Positions 42,453-52,600 of a stretch of 64,000 bases of DNA are shown piece by piece. Position 1 is the first letter of the stretch, and the number at the start of each line of letters is the position of its first letter. The position numbers and the translations under genes are program-made. Below the pieces are notes generated by a model, which worked only from the letters and a program-made list of their open reading frames with translations, was not told where the DNA came from and did not search any database. This stretch comes from Chitinophagales bacterium (GTDB taxonomy: Bacteria > Bacteroidota > Bacteroidia > Chitinophagales > Chitinophagaceae), in contig JAATGQ010000155.1 of NCBI GenBank assembly GCA_015654595.1, positions 81,817-145,816 on the forward strand. Reading direction: 5' to 3'.

Positions 42453-45400
42453 ACGAAATGCTTTCGGAACGAAGCCGGCTGGAACGGACCGGCATATCGT
42501 TTATTGTTGCGAGTGAGCGGGAGGAATTCGTCTCCTATTCCTCTTTATATGAGAGGGCTTGCCGTGGGCTTGGCTTTTTGCAGGCGCAGGGGATCAGGCC
42601 GGGGCAGGAGCTTGTCCTGCAGGTAAAGGACAACGAGTTGTTTGTTGTCACCTTCTGGGCTTGCGTATTGGGAGGGATTGTAGCTGTCCCGGTTGCATCG
42701 GGAAAGAATGAAGATCAGAAACAGAAGCTGTTCAATATATGGGGGATGCTGAAAGCGCCTTTCTGGATCACTTCTTCCGGGCAACTGGCGGAGATAAGAC
42801 AGTATGCGGTACAGCAGGGGTTGCAGGAAGAGCTGGCGGCCATCGAAAGCCGGTTTGTCGCGGAGTCGGGGATCGCTTCTTACGCGGATAAGGGCAGCCT
42901 GTATACCGCTGCCGCGGATGATATTGCCTTTGTCCAGTATTCTTCCGGTTCGACGGGGCGTCCAAAGGGCGTTGTCCTTCGTCATCGGCAGTTGCTGGCG
43001 AACCTGGATGCGATAAGTCTTAAGTCGGGTTATAACGAGGCGGACAGCATGATCAGCTGGATGCCGCTGACGCATGATATGGGGTTGATCGGGTTTCATC
43101 TGAATCCCCTTTACAGCGGCGTGGATCAATACCTGATGACGCCGGAACTATTTATCCGCCGGCCTTTGTTATGGCTGGACAAGGCGAGCGAGCATAAGGT
43201 GACGGTCCTGTGTTCGCCCAACTTCGGGTATCATTACCTGTTGAAAAATATCAGGGACGGGCAGCAGTACGAATGGGACCTGTCTTCGGTCCGGATCGTA
43301 TACAATGGTGCGGAGCCTGTGTCGGCTCGGCTTTGTCGTGAATTTACCGACAGGCTTGCCGTCTATGGTTTGTGGGAATATGCGGTGCGGCCTGTCTATG
43401 GGCTTGCGGAGGCGTCGCTGGCAGTGACGATGACGAGTCCGGGGCAGCCGGTGAAGACGACGGATCCCGCCGTATCAGGCGGCATGACGCTTGTGACGGT
43501 TGGTCGTGCTATAAACTATTGTGAAGTCAGGATAGAAGACGAGGCGGGTATTATATTGCGGGATGGGCAGCCGGGGCGGGTGATGATCCGCGGGGAGAAT
43601 GTGACGGAGGGGTATTACAACGATCCCGAGGCTACGAGTCGTGTTGTTGGGGCTGATGGCTGGCTGGATACGGGCGATATCGGTTTTCTTATAGAGGGTG
43701 AGTTGACGATTGCCGGGCGTGCAAAGGATATTCTTTTTGTCAACGGACAGAATTTTTATCCGCATGACATCGAACGGGTTTTGGAAGACCTGGCAGACAT
43801 CGAGCTCAATAAGGCGGCGGTTACCGGTTGTACCGGTTCCCGGTCTCAGCGGGAAGAGGTCCTGGTCTTTGTTGTACATAAGGGAGATCTTTCCGTTTTT
43901 ACCGAAAGGGTAAAGGAGATCAGAGCGGTGATCGGGCGGCGGTATGGTTTCGAGGTAGAGGCGGTGATCCCTGTAAAGGAGCTCCCAAAGACTACCAGCG
44001 GAAAGCTTCAGCGGTACAAGCTGGCTGAGCAATACCGGCAGGGCGTTTTTGATGCCGTACTGACAGAGCTGTCGGCGCTGAATCAGGATTGGCAGGAAGC
44101 GGCCGTTCCGGCGGCCAACGTCTCCCAGCAAATCATCCTCGATATCTGGAAACAAGTTTTACAAAAGGATGCGCTTGGGATCCGGCATAACTTTTTTGAG
44201 GCGGGGGGCGGTTCGATACAGGCTATTGCGGCGGGGTTGAGGATGCAGGAAGCATTGGGGATCGTGTTGCCGGGTGATCTGCTGCATCGTTGTCCGACGG
44301 TGGAGGAAGCAGAAGCCGCTATCGGCAGTGCGCATTACCAGGCATTGCAGCCTTTGCCCGTATCGGAAACAAAGACTTACTATCCCGCTGCGTCTGCACA
44401 GCGTCGGCTTTATTATATCTGGGAAGCCGACAAACAATCGACGGGGTATAATATGCCTGTTGCGTTGGAGTGGTATGGTCAGCTGGATGTAGCAAAGCTG
44501 GAAGATACTATCGGGCGTCTTATTGATAACCACGATCTGTTGAGGGCTCGTTTCCGGCTTGAAGAGTTCCCCGTATTCCGGATCATGGAAGATCATTCTT
44601 TTTCTTTGGACGTGGCGCATTGCGCGGAAGATGGATTGGATGGGGTGTTGAGGAGTTTCATTGAGCCGTTAGATTTATCTGAAGGGCCCTTATTTCGTTT
44701 AAAGCTGGTCCGGGTGGGAGAAGAGCGTTACGTGCTTTTCCTGGATCTTCATCATATTATTTCCGACGGCTGGTCGGTCAGCGCTTTTTTACGCGAGCTG
44801 CTGCAGGTCTATACGGGTCAGGAGTCTGTCCGTCCCTTGCTGCAGTTTAAAGATTATGTGGGTTGGGAGGGGGATAAGACGTATGATCCGGCGCTGCTTG
44901 ATTTCTGGAAGCAGGCAATGGGCGGGGAGCTTCCTGTGCTGGCTTTGCCGGCGGACTTTCCACGGCCTGCGCTTTTTCAGGCGGTGGGTGGACATCTTAC
45001 CTTCGCTTTTGACAGCGTCAGTACGCAGCAGCTAAGAGAGGCGGCTGCGGCCAATGGCGTCACCCTTCATGTTTTACTACTTTCTCTTTATACGATCCTG
45101 CTTTATAAATACAGCGGTCAGTCCGAAGTGGTGGTGGGTATTCCTGTAGCCGGGCGGGAGCATCCCGCTTTGCTGGAGATGCAGGGGATGTTTGTCAATA
45201 ACCTTTGTATCCGGACGAGTGTTTCCGGTGGGGAGTCTTTGGCGGAGTATCTCCGGTATTGCCAGGCGGTTGTTGCGGCTGCGATGGAGCACCGCGAGTT
45301 GCTTTTCGAAGATCTTGCGGGGATGCTGGGGGTAAAGCGGGATGCGAGCAGGAATGTCCTTTTTGACACCATGTTTATCTTCCAGGACATGGGGATGCCG

Positions 45401-48400
45401 GACAGCGGACGTTTGAAAAGACATTTTTTCGATACCGGGATTGCGCGGTTTGATCTGTCGATGGAGGTGTTTGATGAAAAGACGCATCTCGATGTGGTTG
45501 TAGAATATGCCAGCAGTCTTTTTCAGAGAGATACGATCCAGCGGATGGCGGATCATTTTGTCAATCTTGCCGGAACGATAGCGGAGAACCTATCGACGCC
45601 GGTTGGAGCGCTGGAACTGTTGTCGCCGCAAGAGTATCAGGAGCAGGTAGTCTCATTTAACCAGACCGGGCAGGCTTATCCTGAAGATAAGACGATCGAC
45701 CAGCTTTTCCGAGAGCAGGTTTTGTTGACGCCGGAGCGGACGGCTCTTTTTTATGAAGATCGGCAGATGAACTATGCCGGGCTGGAAGAAGAAGTGAACA
45801 GGCTTGCTTCAGGGTTGCGCAGACGGGGGATAGGTCAAGGGGATATCGTTGTGATCTGGATGCCTTTGTCGATGGAGCTTGTCATCAGCATCCTGGCGGT
45901 GTTGCGGGTTGGGGCTGCGTATGTTCCGCTGGACGAGGTGATCCCGGAGAAAAGGGCGCAGTATATCATCGAAGACAGCCGGTCGCGGCTGGTGATCACC
46001 GCTTCCGTATATGCGCAATTGAGACAGGAAGGGGAGGGAAAGAGGTTGGAGGATATTACCGGTCCGGATGATCTGGCTTACGTTATTTATACATCGGGGA
46101 CAACGGGGACGCCAAAGGGCGTTTGTATCGGGCACCGGTCCCTGGTGAATTATATTTATTGGGCGGCGGGGGAATACATGGGGCGGGAGAGTGGAGAGAT
46201 GCCGCAGAAAGAAAGGACGATGCCTCTTTTTACTTCTGTCGCCTTTGACCTTACCGTGACGTCTATCTTTACGCCCTTGATCACGGGTGGTGCGATCCGT
46301 ATCTATCGGCAGGCGGAAGAAGGGACGCCGTTGATGCGTATCCTCGAAGAAGGCCTTGTCGATGTGGTCAAGCTGACGCCGGGGCATCTCCGGCTGATAG
46401 CAGCCAGTGACTGGCGGGCTGGCGGGGACTGCAGGATCAAGCGGTTTATCGTGGGAGGCGAAAATCTGACGACTGCACTAGCCTGTGAGGTGGTGCAGCG
46501 GTTTAATGGCAGGCTTACTATTTTTAACGAATATGGACCTACGGAGGCTACTGTGGGTTGTATGATACATCGGTTTGATGTGGCCGACGGCGGTTTTAGC
46601 GTTCCGATCGGGAAGCCCGCAGCGAATACCCGGTTAGTTATCCTGGATAGGTATGGGAAGCACTGCCCGGTCAATGTTGCCGGTGAGCTTTATATATCTG
46701 GGGACGGGCTTGCAAAGGGGTATTTGTACAGACAGGAGTTGACGGATCGCCATTTCATCCTGAACAGGGATGGGGTAAAAGTATACCGAACGGGCGATAT
46801 GGTAAAACGTCTTCCGGACGGTATGATCACGTTTGTCGGGCGGCGGGATCAGCAGGTAAAGATCAATGGCTACCGGGTTGAGCCGGTGGAGGTCGAACGT
46901 CAGCTGATGACGTGTGAGGGAGTGTCGGAGGCGGTGGTTGTACTACGGGGCGATAAAGGCGGACAGTCTTACCTCTGCGCTTATTATACCGGTGTGGAGC
47001 AAGTGCCGGAAGGCGTACTGAAGGGGATGCTGGCCGACAGACTACCTTACTATATGATACCTGAGCGATTGGTGTGGTTGAAAACCTTTCCTTTGACGGG
47101 GCATGGGAAGGTCGATCTTGCAGCTTTGCCTGAGCCGCTGACGGAGGATAGGAGTGAGGGGGAAGGAAATTGGGTGGAGGGGCTGTGTATGCGGGTCTGG
47201 AAAGAAGTGCTGCAGTTGGAGACCGTAAGCCGGAAAGACAGTTTTTATCAGCTGGGCGGGGATTCGATCAAGGCGGTCCAGATCGTTGCCAGACTGGGGC
47301 AGGCGGGTATCCGGGTCAGCGTAAAACAAATACTTACTTATCATACGATAGAGCAGATTGCGGTTGTCGCTGTGACAGAGGCGGATGTTTTTGTGCGGAG
47401 TGGTCCTCTTGTCGGGGAGAAGCCGTTATCGGCTATCGATCGCTGGTTTTTTGGGCAGCGATTTTACCATCCCGATCATTATAACCAGTCCGTATTGCTG
47501 CGGCTGGTCCGGCCTTTGGACCGGGTGTTGCTGGAAAAAGCGTTTACCATGCTGGTCCGGCATCATGATGGATTGAGGTTGAACTATGATAACGAGAAAG
47601 ACATCCTCTTTTATAATCCAGTACACCTGGAGATCTTGTTTACTATTCCGACGCTTTACTCCGAGGCTGAGATGGAGGCTTTTAAAGCCGGGTTCAACCT
47701 GGGCAGCAGTTTGCTGATAAGGGCTGCAATCGTTCAGGGAGCGTATGAAGGAGATTGCCTGTTGATCACGGCTCATCATCTTGTCGTGGATGGCGTTTCC
47801 TGGCGGATACTGTTGGAAGGTCTTTATCATGGCTTCCTGGCGCTCGAGCGTGGGGAGGAATACCAACTCCCCGCCAGCACGAATCCCTGGACTGCGACCG
47901 GCAAGGGGTCGATACAGGTGATGGATTTTCTTCTTCCTTTTGACCATAACGTTTCTGACTGGCGCGTGTGTCATGCGCGTGTCCAGACCTTTAAACTGGA
48001 GCAGGAGCAGACTGCTTTTTTATTAGGGCCTGCCCAGGGTGTCTACCGGACCAATGTTTCCGACTTGCTGAATGTTTCGCTGCTGCTGGCTTTGCGCGAG
48101 TGGACGGGTCAGCGAGAGGCTCTTGTCGTGCAGGAGGGACATGGTCGTGATGGGGATGGGTCGGATGTATCTCTGACGGTAGGATGGTTTACCCGGATGG
48201 TTCCTGTCTTGCTGCATCTGCCGGAGGGTTCGATCGGCGATCAGTTGAAATCCGTGAAGGAGCAGCTGCGGCGGGCTTTTAAAGAGGATAGCGAACCGGA
48301 GGGGATGGCGCCGGTGAGGTTGAACTACCTGGGCGATTTTGGAAATGTTCTCGAGAACGATCTGTTTGCTTATATCGCCGATGCGCGGCAGGACGATGTC

Positions 48401-48652
48401 GATAAAGACAATGCGCTGACGGCCTGCATCGATCTGACAATTATCGTCGTCCATCGGAAGCTGCGAGTAGATATACAATACAATAGCCTGGCTCATCGTG
48501 CCGAAACGATCGGCTTATTGGGGAGCAGGCTGATCGATAACCTGGTGCAGATCCTGGATCATATCCGGCGGGAAGACCAGCTGCATTTAACACCTTCCGA
48601 TTTCGATCTGGCGCCTTTGGATCAGGCTGACCTGGACGAAATATTTGCGTAA
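42434..48652 (+). CDS. NRPS1: FAAL-PCP-C-A(Asn)-PCP-E, lipo-initiation module
   Basis: 2,072 residues from the ATG at 42434; an upstream in-frame GTG at 42314 would add out-of-family residues. Domain order: (1) fatty acyl-AMP ligase, residues about 1-570, with YSSGSTGRPKGV at 169 and the FAAL-typical SWMPLTHDMGLIGFHLNPLY; (2) carrier domain, AGGGSIQA, Ser594; (3) condensation domain, HHIISDG at 773-779; (4) adenylation domain, YTSGTTGTPKGV from 1219; (5) carrier, LGGDSIKA, Ser1611; (6) epimerase, HHLVVDGVSWR from 1781, VVQEGHGRDG, LTVGWFTRMVPV and LNYLGDFG. Hand alignment to GrsA gives code D-L-T-K-I-G-E-V-G-K, one change from the known Asn code DLTKLGEVGK. The protein should load a fatty acid, couple it to Asn and epimerise to acyl-D-Asn. 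It overlaps the thioesterase gene and is followed by a hydroxylase gene. Confidence 0.92.
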   Translation: MLFQTLNEMLSERSRLERTGISFIVASEREEFVSYSSLYERACRGLGFLQAQGIRPGQELVLQVKDNELFVVTFWACVLGGIVAVPVASGKNEDQKQKLFNIWGMLKAPFWITSSGQLAEIRQYAVQQGLQEELAAIESRFVAESGIASYADKGSLYTAAADDIAFVQYSSGSTGRPKGVVLRHRQLLANLDAISLKSGYNEADSMISWMPLTHDMGLIGFHLNPLYSGVDQYLMTPELFIRRPLLWLDKASEHKVTVLCSPNFGYHYLLKNIRDGQQYEWDLSSVRIVYNGAEPVSARLCREFTDRLAVYGLWEYAVRPVYGLAEASLAVTMTSPGQPVKTTDPAVSGGMTLVTVGRAINYCEVRIEDEAGIILRDGQPGRVMIRGENVTEGYYNDPEATSRVVGADGWLDTGDIGFLIEGELTIAGRAKDILFVNGQNFYPHDIERVLEDLADIELNKAAVTGCTGSRSQREEVLVFVVHKGDLSVFTERVKEIRAVIGRRYGFEVEAVIPVKELPKTTSGKLQRYKLAEQYRQGVFDAVLTELSALNQDWQEAAVPAANVSQQIILDIWKQVLQKDALGIRHNFFEAGGGSIQAIAAGLRMQEALGIVLPGDLLHRCPTVEEAEAAIGSAHYQALQPLPVSETKTYYPAASAQRRLYYIWEADKQSTGYNMPVALEWYGQLDVAKLEDTIGRLIDNHDLLRARFRLEEFPVFRIMEDHSFSLDVAHCAEDGLDGVLRSFIEPLDLSEGPLFRLKLVRVGEERYVLFLDLHHIISDGWSVSAFLRELLQVYTGQESVRPLLQFKDYVGWEGDKTYDPALLDFWKQAMGGELPVLALPADFPRPALFQAVGGHLTFAFDSVSTQQLREAAAANGVTLHVLLLSLYTILLYKYSGQSEVVVGIPVAGREHPALLEMQGMFVNNLCIRTSVSGGESLAEYLRYCQAVVAAAMEHRELLFEDLAGMLGVKRDASRNVLFDTMFIFQDMGMPDSGRLKRHFFDTGIARFDLSMEVFDEKTHLDVVVEYASSLFQRDTIQRMADHFVNLAGTIAENLSTPVGALELLSPQEYQEQVVSFNQTGQAYPEDKTIDQLFREQVLLTPERTALFYEDRQMNYAGLEEEVNRLASGLRRRGIGQGDIVVIWMPLSMELVISILAVLRVGAAYVPLDEVIPEKRAQYIIEDSRSRLVITASVYAQLRQEGEGKRLEDITGPDDLAYVIYTSGTTGTPKGVCIGHRSLVNYIYWAAGEYMGRESGEMPQKERTMPLFTSVAFDLTVTSIFTPLITGGAIRIYRQAEEGTPLMRILEEGLVDVVKLTPGHLRLIAASDWRAGGDCRIKRFIVGGENLTTALACEVVQRFNGRLTIFNEYGPTEATVGCMIHRFDVADGGFSVPIGKPAANTRLVILDRYGKHCPVNVAGELYISGDGLAKGYLYRQELTDRHFILNRDGVKVYRTGDMVKRLPDGMITFVGRRDQQVKINGYRVEPVEVERQLMTCEGVSEAVVVLRGDKGGQSYLCAYYTGVEQVPEGVLKGMLADRLPYYMIPERLVWLKTFPLTGHGKVDLAALPEPLTEDRSEGEGNWVEGLCMRVWKEVLQLETVSRKDSFYQLGGDSIKAVQIVARLGQAGIRVSVKQILTYHTIEQIAVVAVTEADVFVRSGPLVGEKPLSAIDRWFFGQRFYHPDHYNQSVLLRLVRPLDRVLLEKAFTMLVRHHDGLRLNYDNEKDILFYNPVHLEILFTIPTLYSEAEMEAFKAGFNLGSSLLIRAAIVQGAYEGDCLLITAHHLVVDGVSWRILLEGLYHGFLALERGEEYQLPASTNPWTATGKGSIQVMDFLLPFDHNVSDWRVCHARVQTFKLEQEQTAFLLGPAQGVYRTNVSDLLNVSLLLALREWTGQREALVVQEGHGRDGDGSDVSLTVGWFTRMVPVLLHLPEGSIGDQLKSVKEQLRRAFKEDSEPEGMAPVRLNYLGDFGNVLENDLFAYIADARQDDVDKDNALTACIDLTIIVVHRKLRVDIQYNSLAHRAETIGLLGSRLIDNLVQILDHIRREDQLHLTPSDFDLAPLDQADLDEIFA

Positions 48653-48669
48653 ACAAAAAGCCAAAAAAA

Positions 48670-49623
48670 ATGATAGCATCTTCGATGAAGCCCTTGTCGG
48701 GGCGGAATATCCTGCTGGAAGCAGCGGCGGGCAGCGATGACCCTTGTGCGTGGGCGGAAGAGAACAAAGAAAACGTGGGAAGGCTGCTTGCGTCTGAGGG
48801 GATCGTGTTGATCAGGGGGGTTGGTATACCGGGCGGGGAGCAGTTTTCCGGGATGCTGACGAGTTTCTTCGGGCAGGGGCCTGCTCATTATGTGTATCGT
48901 TCTACACCCAGGACGGAGAAGCATAAGAATATCTATACCGCTTCCGAGTATCATCCATCCGAGACTATCCCGCAGCATAACGAGAATTCCTATTCCAGGA
49001 GCTGGCCTTTGCATATTGGTTTCCTGTGTCGTCAGAAGGCGGCTTCGGGCGGTAACACGCCGGTGTCGGACAGCAGGGAGGCTTACTTGCAGATCCCGCG
49101 CGAGATCAGGGAGGAATTCCAACGGAAGAAGGTGATGTATGTCCGGAACTATTCCGATGTAGATCTTCCGTGGACCGAGGTGTTTCAGACCGAGAGTCCC
49201 GAAGCCGTGGAGAAGTTCTGCGAGGAGCATGCGATAGAATATGAGTGGGCGTCAACGGGACTGCGTACCTGGCAGGTAAGCCAGGCCGTCATGGAGCATC
49301 CGGCAACGGGAGAGTCCCTTTGGTTTAACCAGGCGCATTTGTTTCATGTGAGCAGCCTCGGTAAAGAAATGCAGGATGACCTGGTAGATCTTTTGGGAGA
49401 AGAGAACCTTCCGAGGAATGCTTATTTCGGGGATGGGACACCGATAGATACCGAGGTGCTTGATGTGATCCGGTCTGTTTATGACCGGACTAAATTCAGT
49501 TTTCAGTGGGAGAACGGCGACATCCTGTTGCTGGACAATATGCTTTATACCCATGGACGGGAACCTTTTACCGGTGCGCGTGAGGTGTTGGTCGGGATGG
49601 GGTTAGAATATTCAAAAAAATAA
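48670..49623 (+). CDS. SyrP/TauD-like Fe(II)/2-oxoglutarate-dependent hydroxylase
   Basis: 317 residues, jelly-roll dioxygenase. The iron ligands are His103 and Glu105 in PQHNENSYS and His295 in LYTHGREPF. The 2-oxoglutarate-binding Arg lies in GAREVLVGMG. Other family blocks are GIVLIRGVGIPGGEQF and LHIGFLCRQKAASGGNTPVS. Relatives such as SyrP hydroxylate the beta carbon of amino acids while bound to an NRPS carrier domain. Here the gene lies between NRPS1 and NRPS2 (17 and 5 bp gaps), so beta-hydroxylation of Asn, or another residue of this product, is expected. The usual HxD iron motif is HxE here, as in SyrP-like enzymes. The target residue is inferred. Confidence 0.88.
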   Translation: MIASSMKPLSGRNILLEAAAGSDDPCAWAEENKENVGRLLASEGIVLIRGVGIPGGEQFSGMLTSFFGQGPAHYVYRSTPRTEKHKNIYTASEYHPSETIPQHNENSYSRSWPLHIGFLCRQKAASGGNTPVSDSREAYLQIPREIREEFQRKKVMYVRNYSDVDLPWTEVFQTESPEAVEKFCEEHAIEYEWASTGLRTWQVSQAVMEHPATGESLWFNQAHLFHVSSLGKEMQDDLVDLLGEENLPRNAYFGDGTPIDTEVLDVIRSVYDRTKFSFQWENGDILLLDNMLYTHGREPFTGAREVLVGMGLEYSKK

Positions 49624-49628
49624 TTGCT

Positions 49629-52600
49629 ATGGATAGCAGGATCGCAAAAGAAAATGTCGAGGATATTGTTGGGCTGAATGGGATGCAGCGGGGGATGTTA
49701 TTTCATTACCTGATGACGCCGGATGAAAGCATCTATAATGTCCAGTTGGTGTTAGGGATCGAGGGGCGTATCGATGAGCGTCGGTTTGAAGCGGCGGCGT
49801 TGAAAGTGCAGTCTGAGAACGAGGCGTTGAGGTCCGTGTTTCACTGGGAGCGAAGCGAACAGCCCTTGGGGGTCATTTTGAAGAATGCCCAATTATCCTT
49901 TGAAGTAAGGGACCTATCCGATTTTGACGAGGCGAGTGCGATGCTGATGGAAGAACAGTTGATCCTGGAAGCCAGGAATGCCCGGTTTGTGTTGACGGAG
50001 GTACCGGTGCGTATTCTGTTGATCAAATTGTCCGGTCTGCGTTGGACTTTGGTATTGACGCATCATCATATACTTTATGACGGGTGGAGTACGGCTTTAT
50101 TTGTGAAGGCCTTGTTTGTTGCCTATAACGGGACAAATTTGTCGGTTAGCCGGAAGGCCTTGTACAGGGATCTTTATAAGAGTTGGCGGCAGCGGGTGGA
50201 AGATCCCGCCGGGGAGGCGTTCTGGAAGGACTGCCTGCAGGGGCGTATGCACATGCCTTCTCTTGCGGATGCGGGTATTCCTGTTCGGACCGGTGAACTC
50301 TCTTTTGAGCGGGCCCAGGCGGGGCCTTCTGCCGAGATTAATCGAACGGTCAGGAGAACGCTTCCGGGAACTCTCGTTGAAAAATATTCCCAAGAGCATA
50401 GCGTTACGAAGGCTGCGGTGGTCTATGCTGCGTTTGCGGTCCTGCTGCATAAGTACCTGTTGGTTGACCAGGTTGTATTTGGAATAACCGTTTCGTGCAG
50501 GGAAGGGGTGGAAGGATATGAAGGGGTTATGGGGAATTGGATCAATACCGTACCATTGGCTGTCACGATAAAAAAGGACGGGTCTTTGTCTGATCTTATC
50601 GGGGAGATTGCCGGCTTGCTGCCGGACATCAGTCGTCATGGCGTTTTTTCCTATTTCGATATTCGTCAGCTGACGGGGACTAACGTTCAGCAGGAGCTTT
50701 TCGATACGATGGTAGCGATCGAGAATTACCCGGTGGACGAGGATGTGCTGCCTGACAATGCAGAGTATAGCGTCCGGTTAAAAGATACGTATGAGCATAC
50801 GAGTCTTCCGCTGGCTTTGTATGTGTTCTTTAAAGAGGATCTTGAGCTTTCCTTTGTTTACAAGACGGCCCGGTTTAGCGGGGATCGGGTGGAAGGCCTG
50901 ATGGATGCTTTTGTGACGATTTTGCAGCAGCTGGATACCAAAGTAATTGCCGAGCTGCGGTTGACGACAAAGGAGGCGCTCCGGGAAATTTTTTGGCGGG
51001 AGTTGTCGAGCCAGCCTGTAAAGCCCCTGGATCTGCCGTTGGACAGGAGCCGTCCGGCGGTGCTTTCTTATGAGGCGGGAGTAGTAGAACTGTTCTTGCC
51101 GGAGGGGTTGGTTAGTGTGCTGCGGTCGTATGCGGCGGTGAAGAAGACAGCTATACCCGTTGTGCTGCTGGCGGTGTTTCATGTATTGCTTCGCAAGTAT
51201 TGCAGGCATGACGAGATTGTTACGGGGATGCCGGTTGAAGGCGATGATGCAATAGACTTTTTGGTGATCAGGAGCTTTGTCGAAGGCGCGGTTAGCTTTG
51301 ACGAGCTGGTGGGGCGTATCGGGGCGGCGTATCGGGACGGAATGGCATACGGCGCGATGTCTGTCGAGGGGTTGAGGAAGGCGTTGAACATTGAAAACGA
51401 CAGGAGCCGAAATGCCGTTTTTGATGTCATGTTTTCTTATGATACCCATGGGGTAGAGATTGGGGGGTATGATTTGAATTTATCGTTGACTTATTCCGGT
51501 GATGGGATCGGCGGACGGCTTATCTATAATAGACTGCTTCTTGAAGAGGCGACCATCGGGGCCTTGGTGTTGCATTATCAAACCCTGATGGGTAATCTGC
51601 TGTCGGCTTCTTCTGCGCCGGTTTCCGAGATGGAACTTGTCAGTGACGAGCAGCGGGAGCAGCTGCTGCATCTGTTGGATAATAGCCGGGTTTCTTATCC
51701 CGATAGCAGTACGATCCTGGATCTGTTCCGGGAGCAGGTGAAGGCAAGGGACAGTGCGATTGCCGTTTGTCTGGGTGCGCGTACATTAAGCTACAGAGAA
51801 CTGGATCGGTTGTCGGACAGGGTGGCTGTGGCTTTGTCGAAGCGGGGGGTGGGGCCGGATGTTATTGTCGGTTTGTTGACCGATCGGACGATCGAGATGC
51901 TGGTTTGTATGTTTGGTATCTTAAAGGCGGGAGGCGCATATCTGCCTATCGATGTGGACTATCCCGCAGACAGGATACAATATCTTGTCGGGGATAGCGG
52001 AACCCGGATCGTGCTGGCAACGGGGGAAGCTGCTGCGATGGTCTTTCCGGGTGTGGAGGTATTGGAGATCGAAGCAGCGCTTGAGGAAGAGGGTGTTTTA
52101 CAGCATGCGGCGATCGGGCCTTCGAACCTTTGTTATGTCATTTATACTTCGGGTACGACGGGTAATCCGAAGGGGGTTATGGTGGAGCATAAGAATGTTG
52201 TGCGGCTTTTGTTTAACGATGAGTTCCAGTACGATTTTTCTGCCGCGGATGTCTGGACGATGTTTCATAGTCATTGTTTTGATGTCAGTGTGTGGGAGAT
52301 CTATGGTGCGTTGCTGCGGGGCGGGAGGATCATCATTATTCCGAAGCGGGCAGCGAGGGAGCCGATGGCGTACTGGAATATTCTTTTGTCGGAGGGGGTG
52401 ACGGTGTTGAACCAGACGCCGAGCGCTTTTTATAGTCTGATGGCTTATGATCTCGAAAGAGAGGAGCGATTGGCCGTCAGGTTTGTCGTCTTTGCGGGCG
52501 AGGCGCTTAGCCCGGGAAGGCTGGCGGCATGGCATCAAAAATATCCGCTGGTAAAGCTGGTGAATATGTATGGGATCACCGAGACGACGGTGCATTCTAC

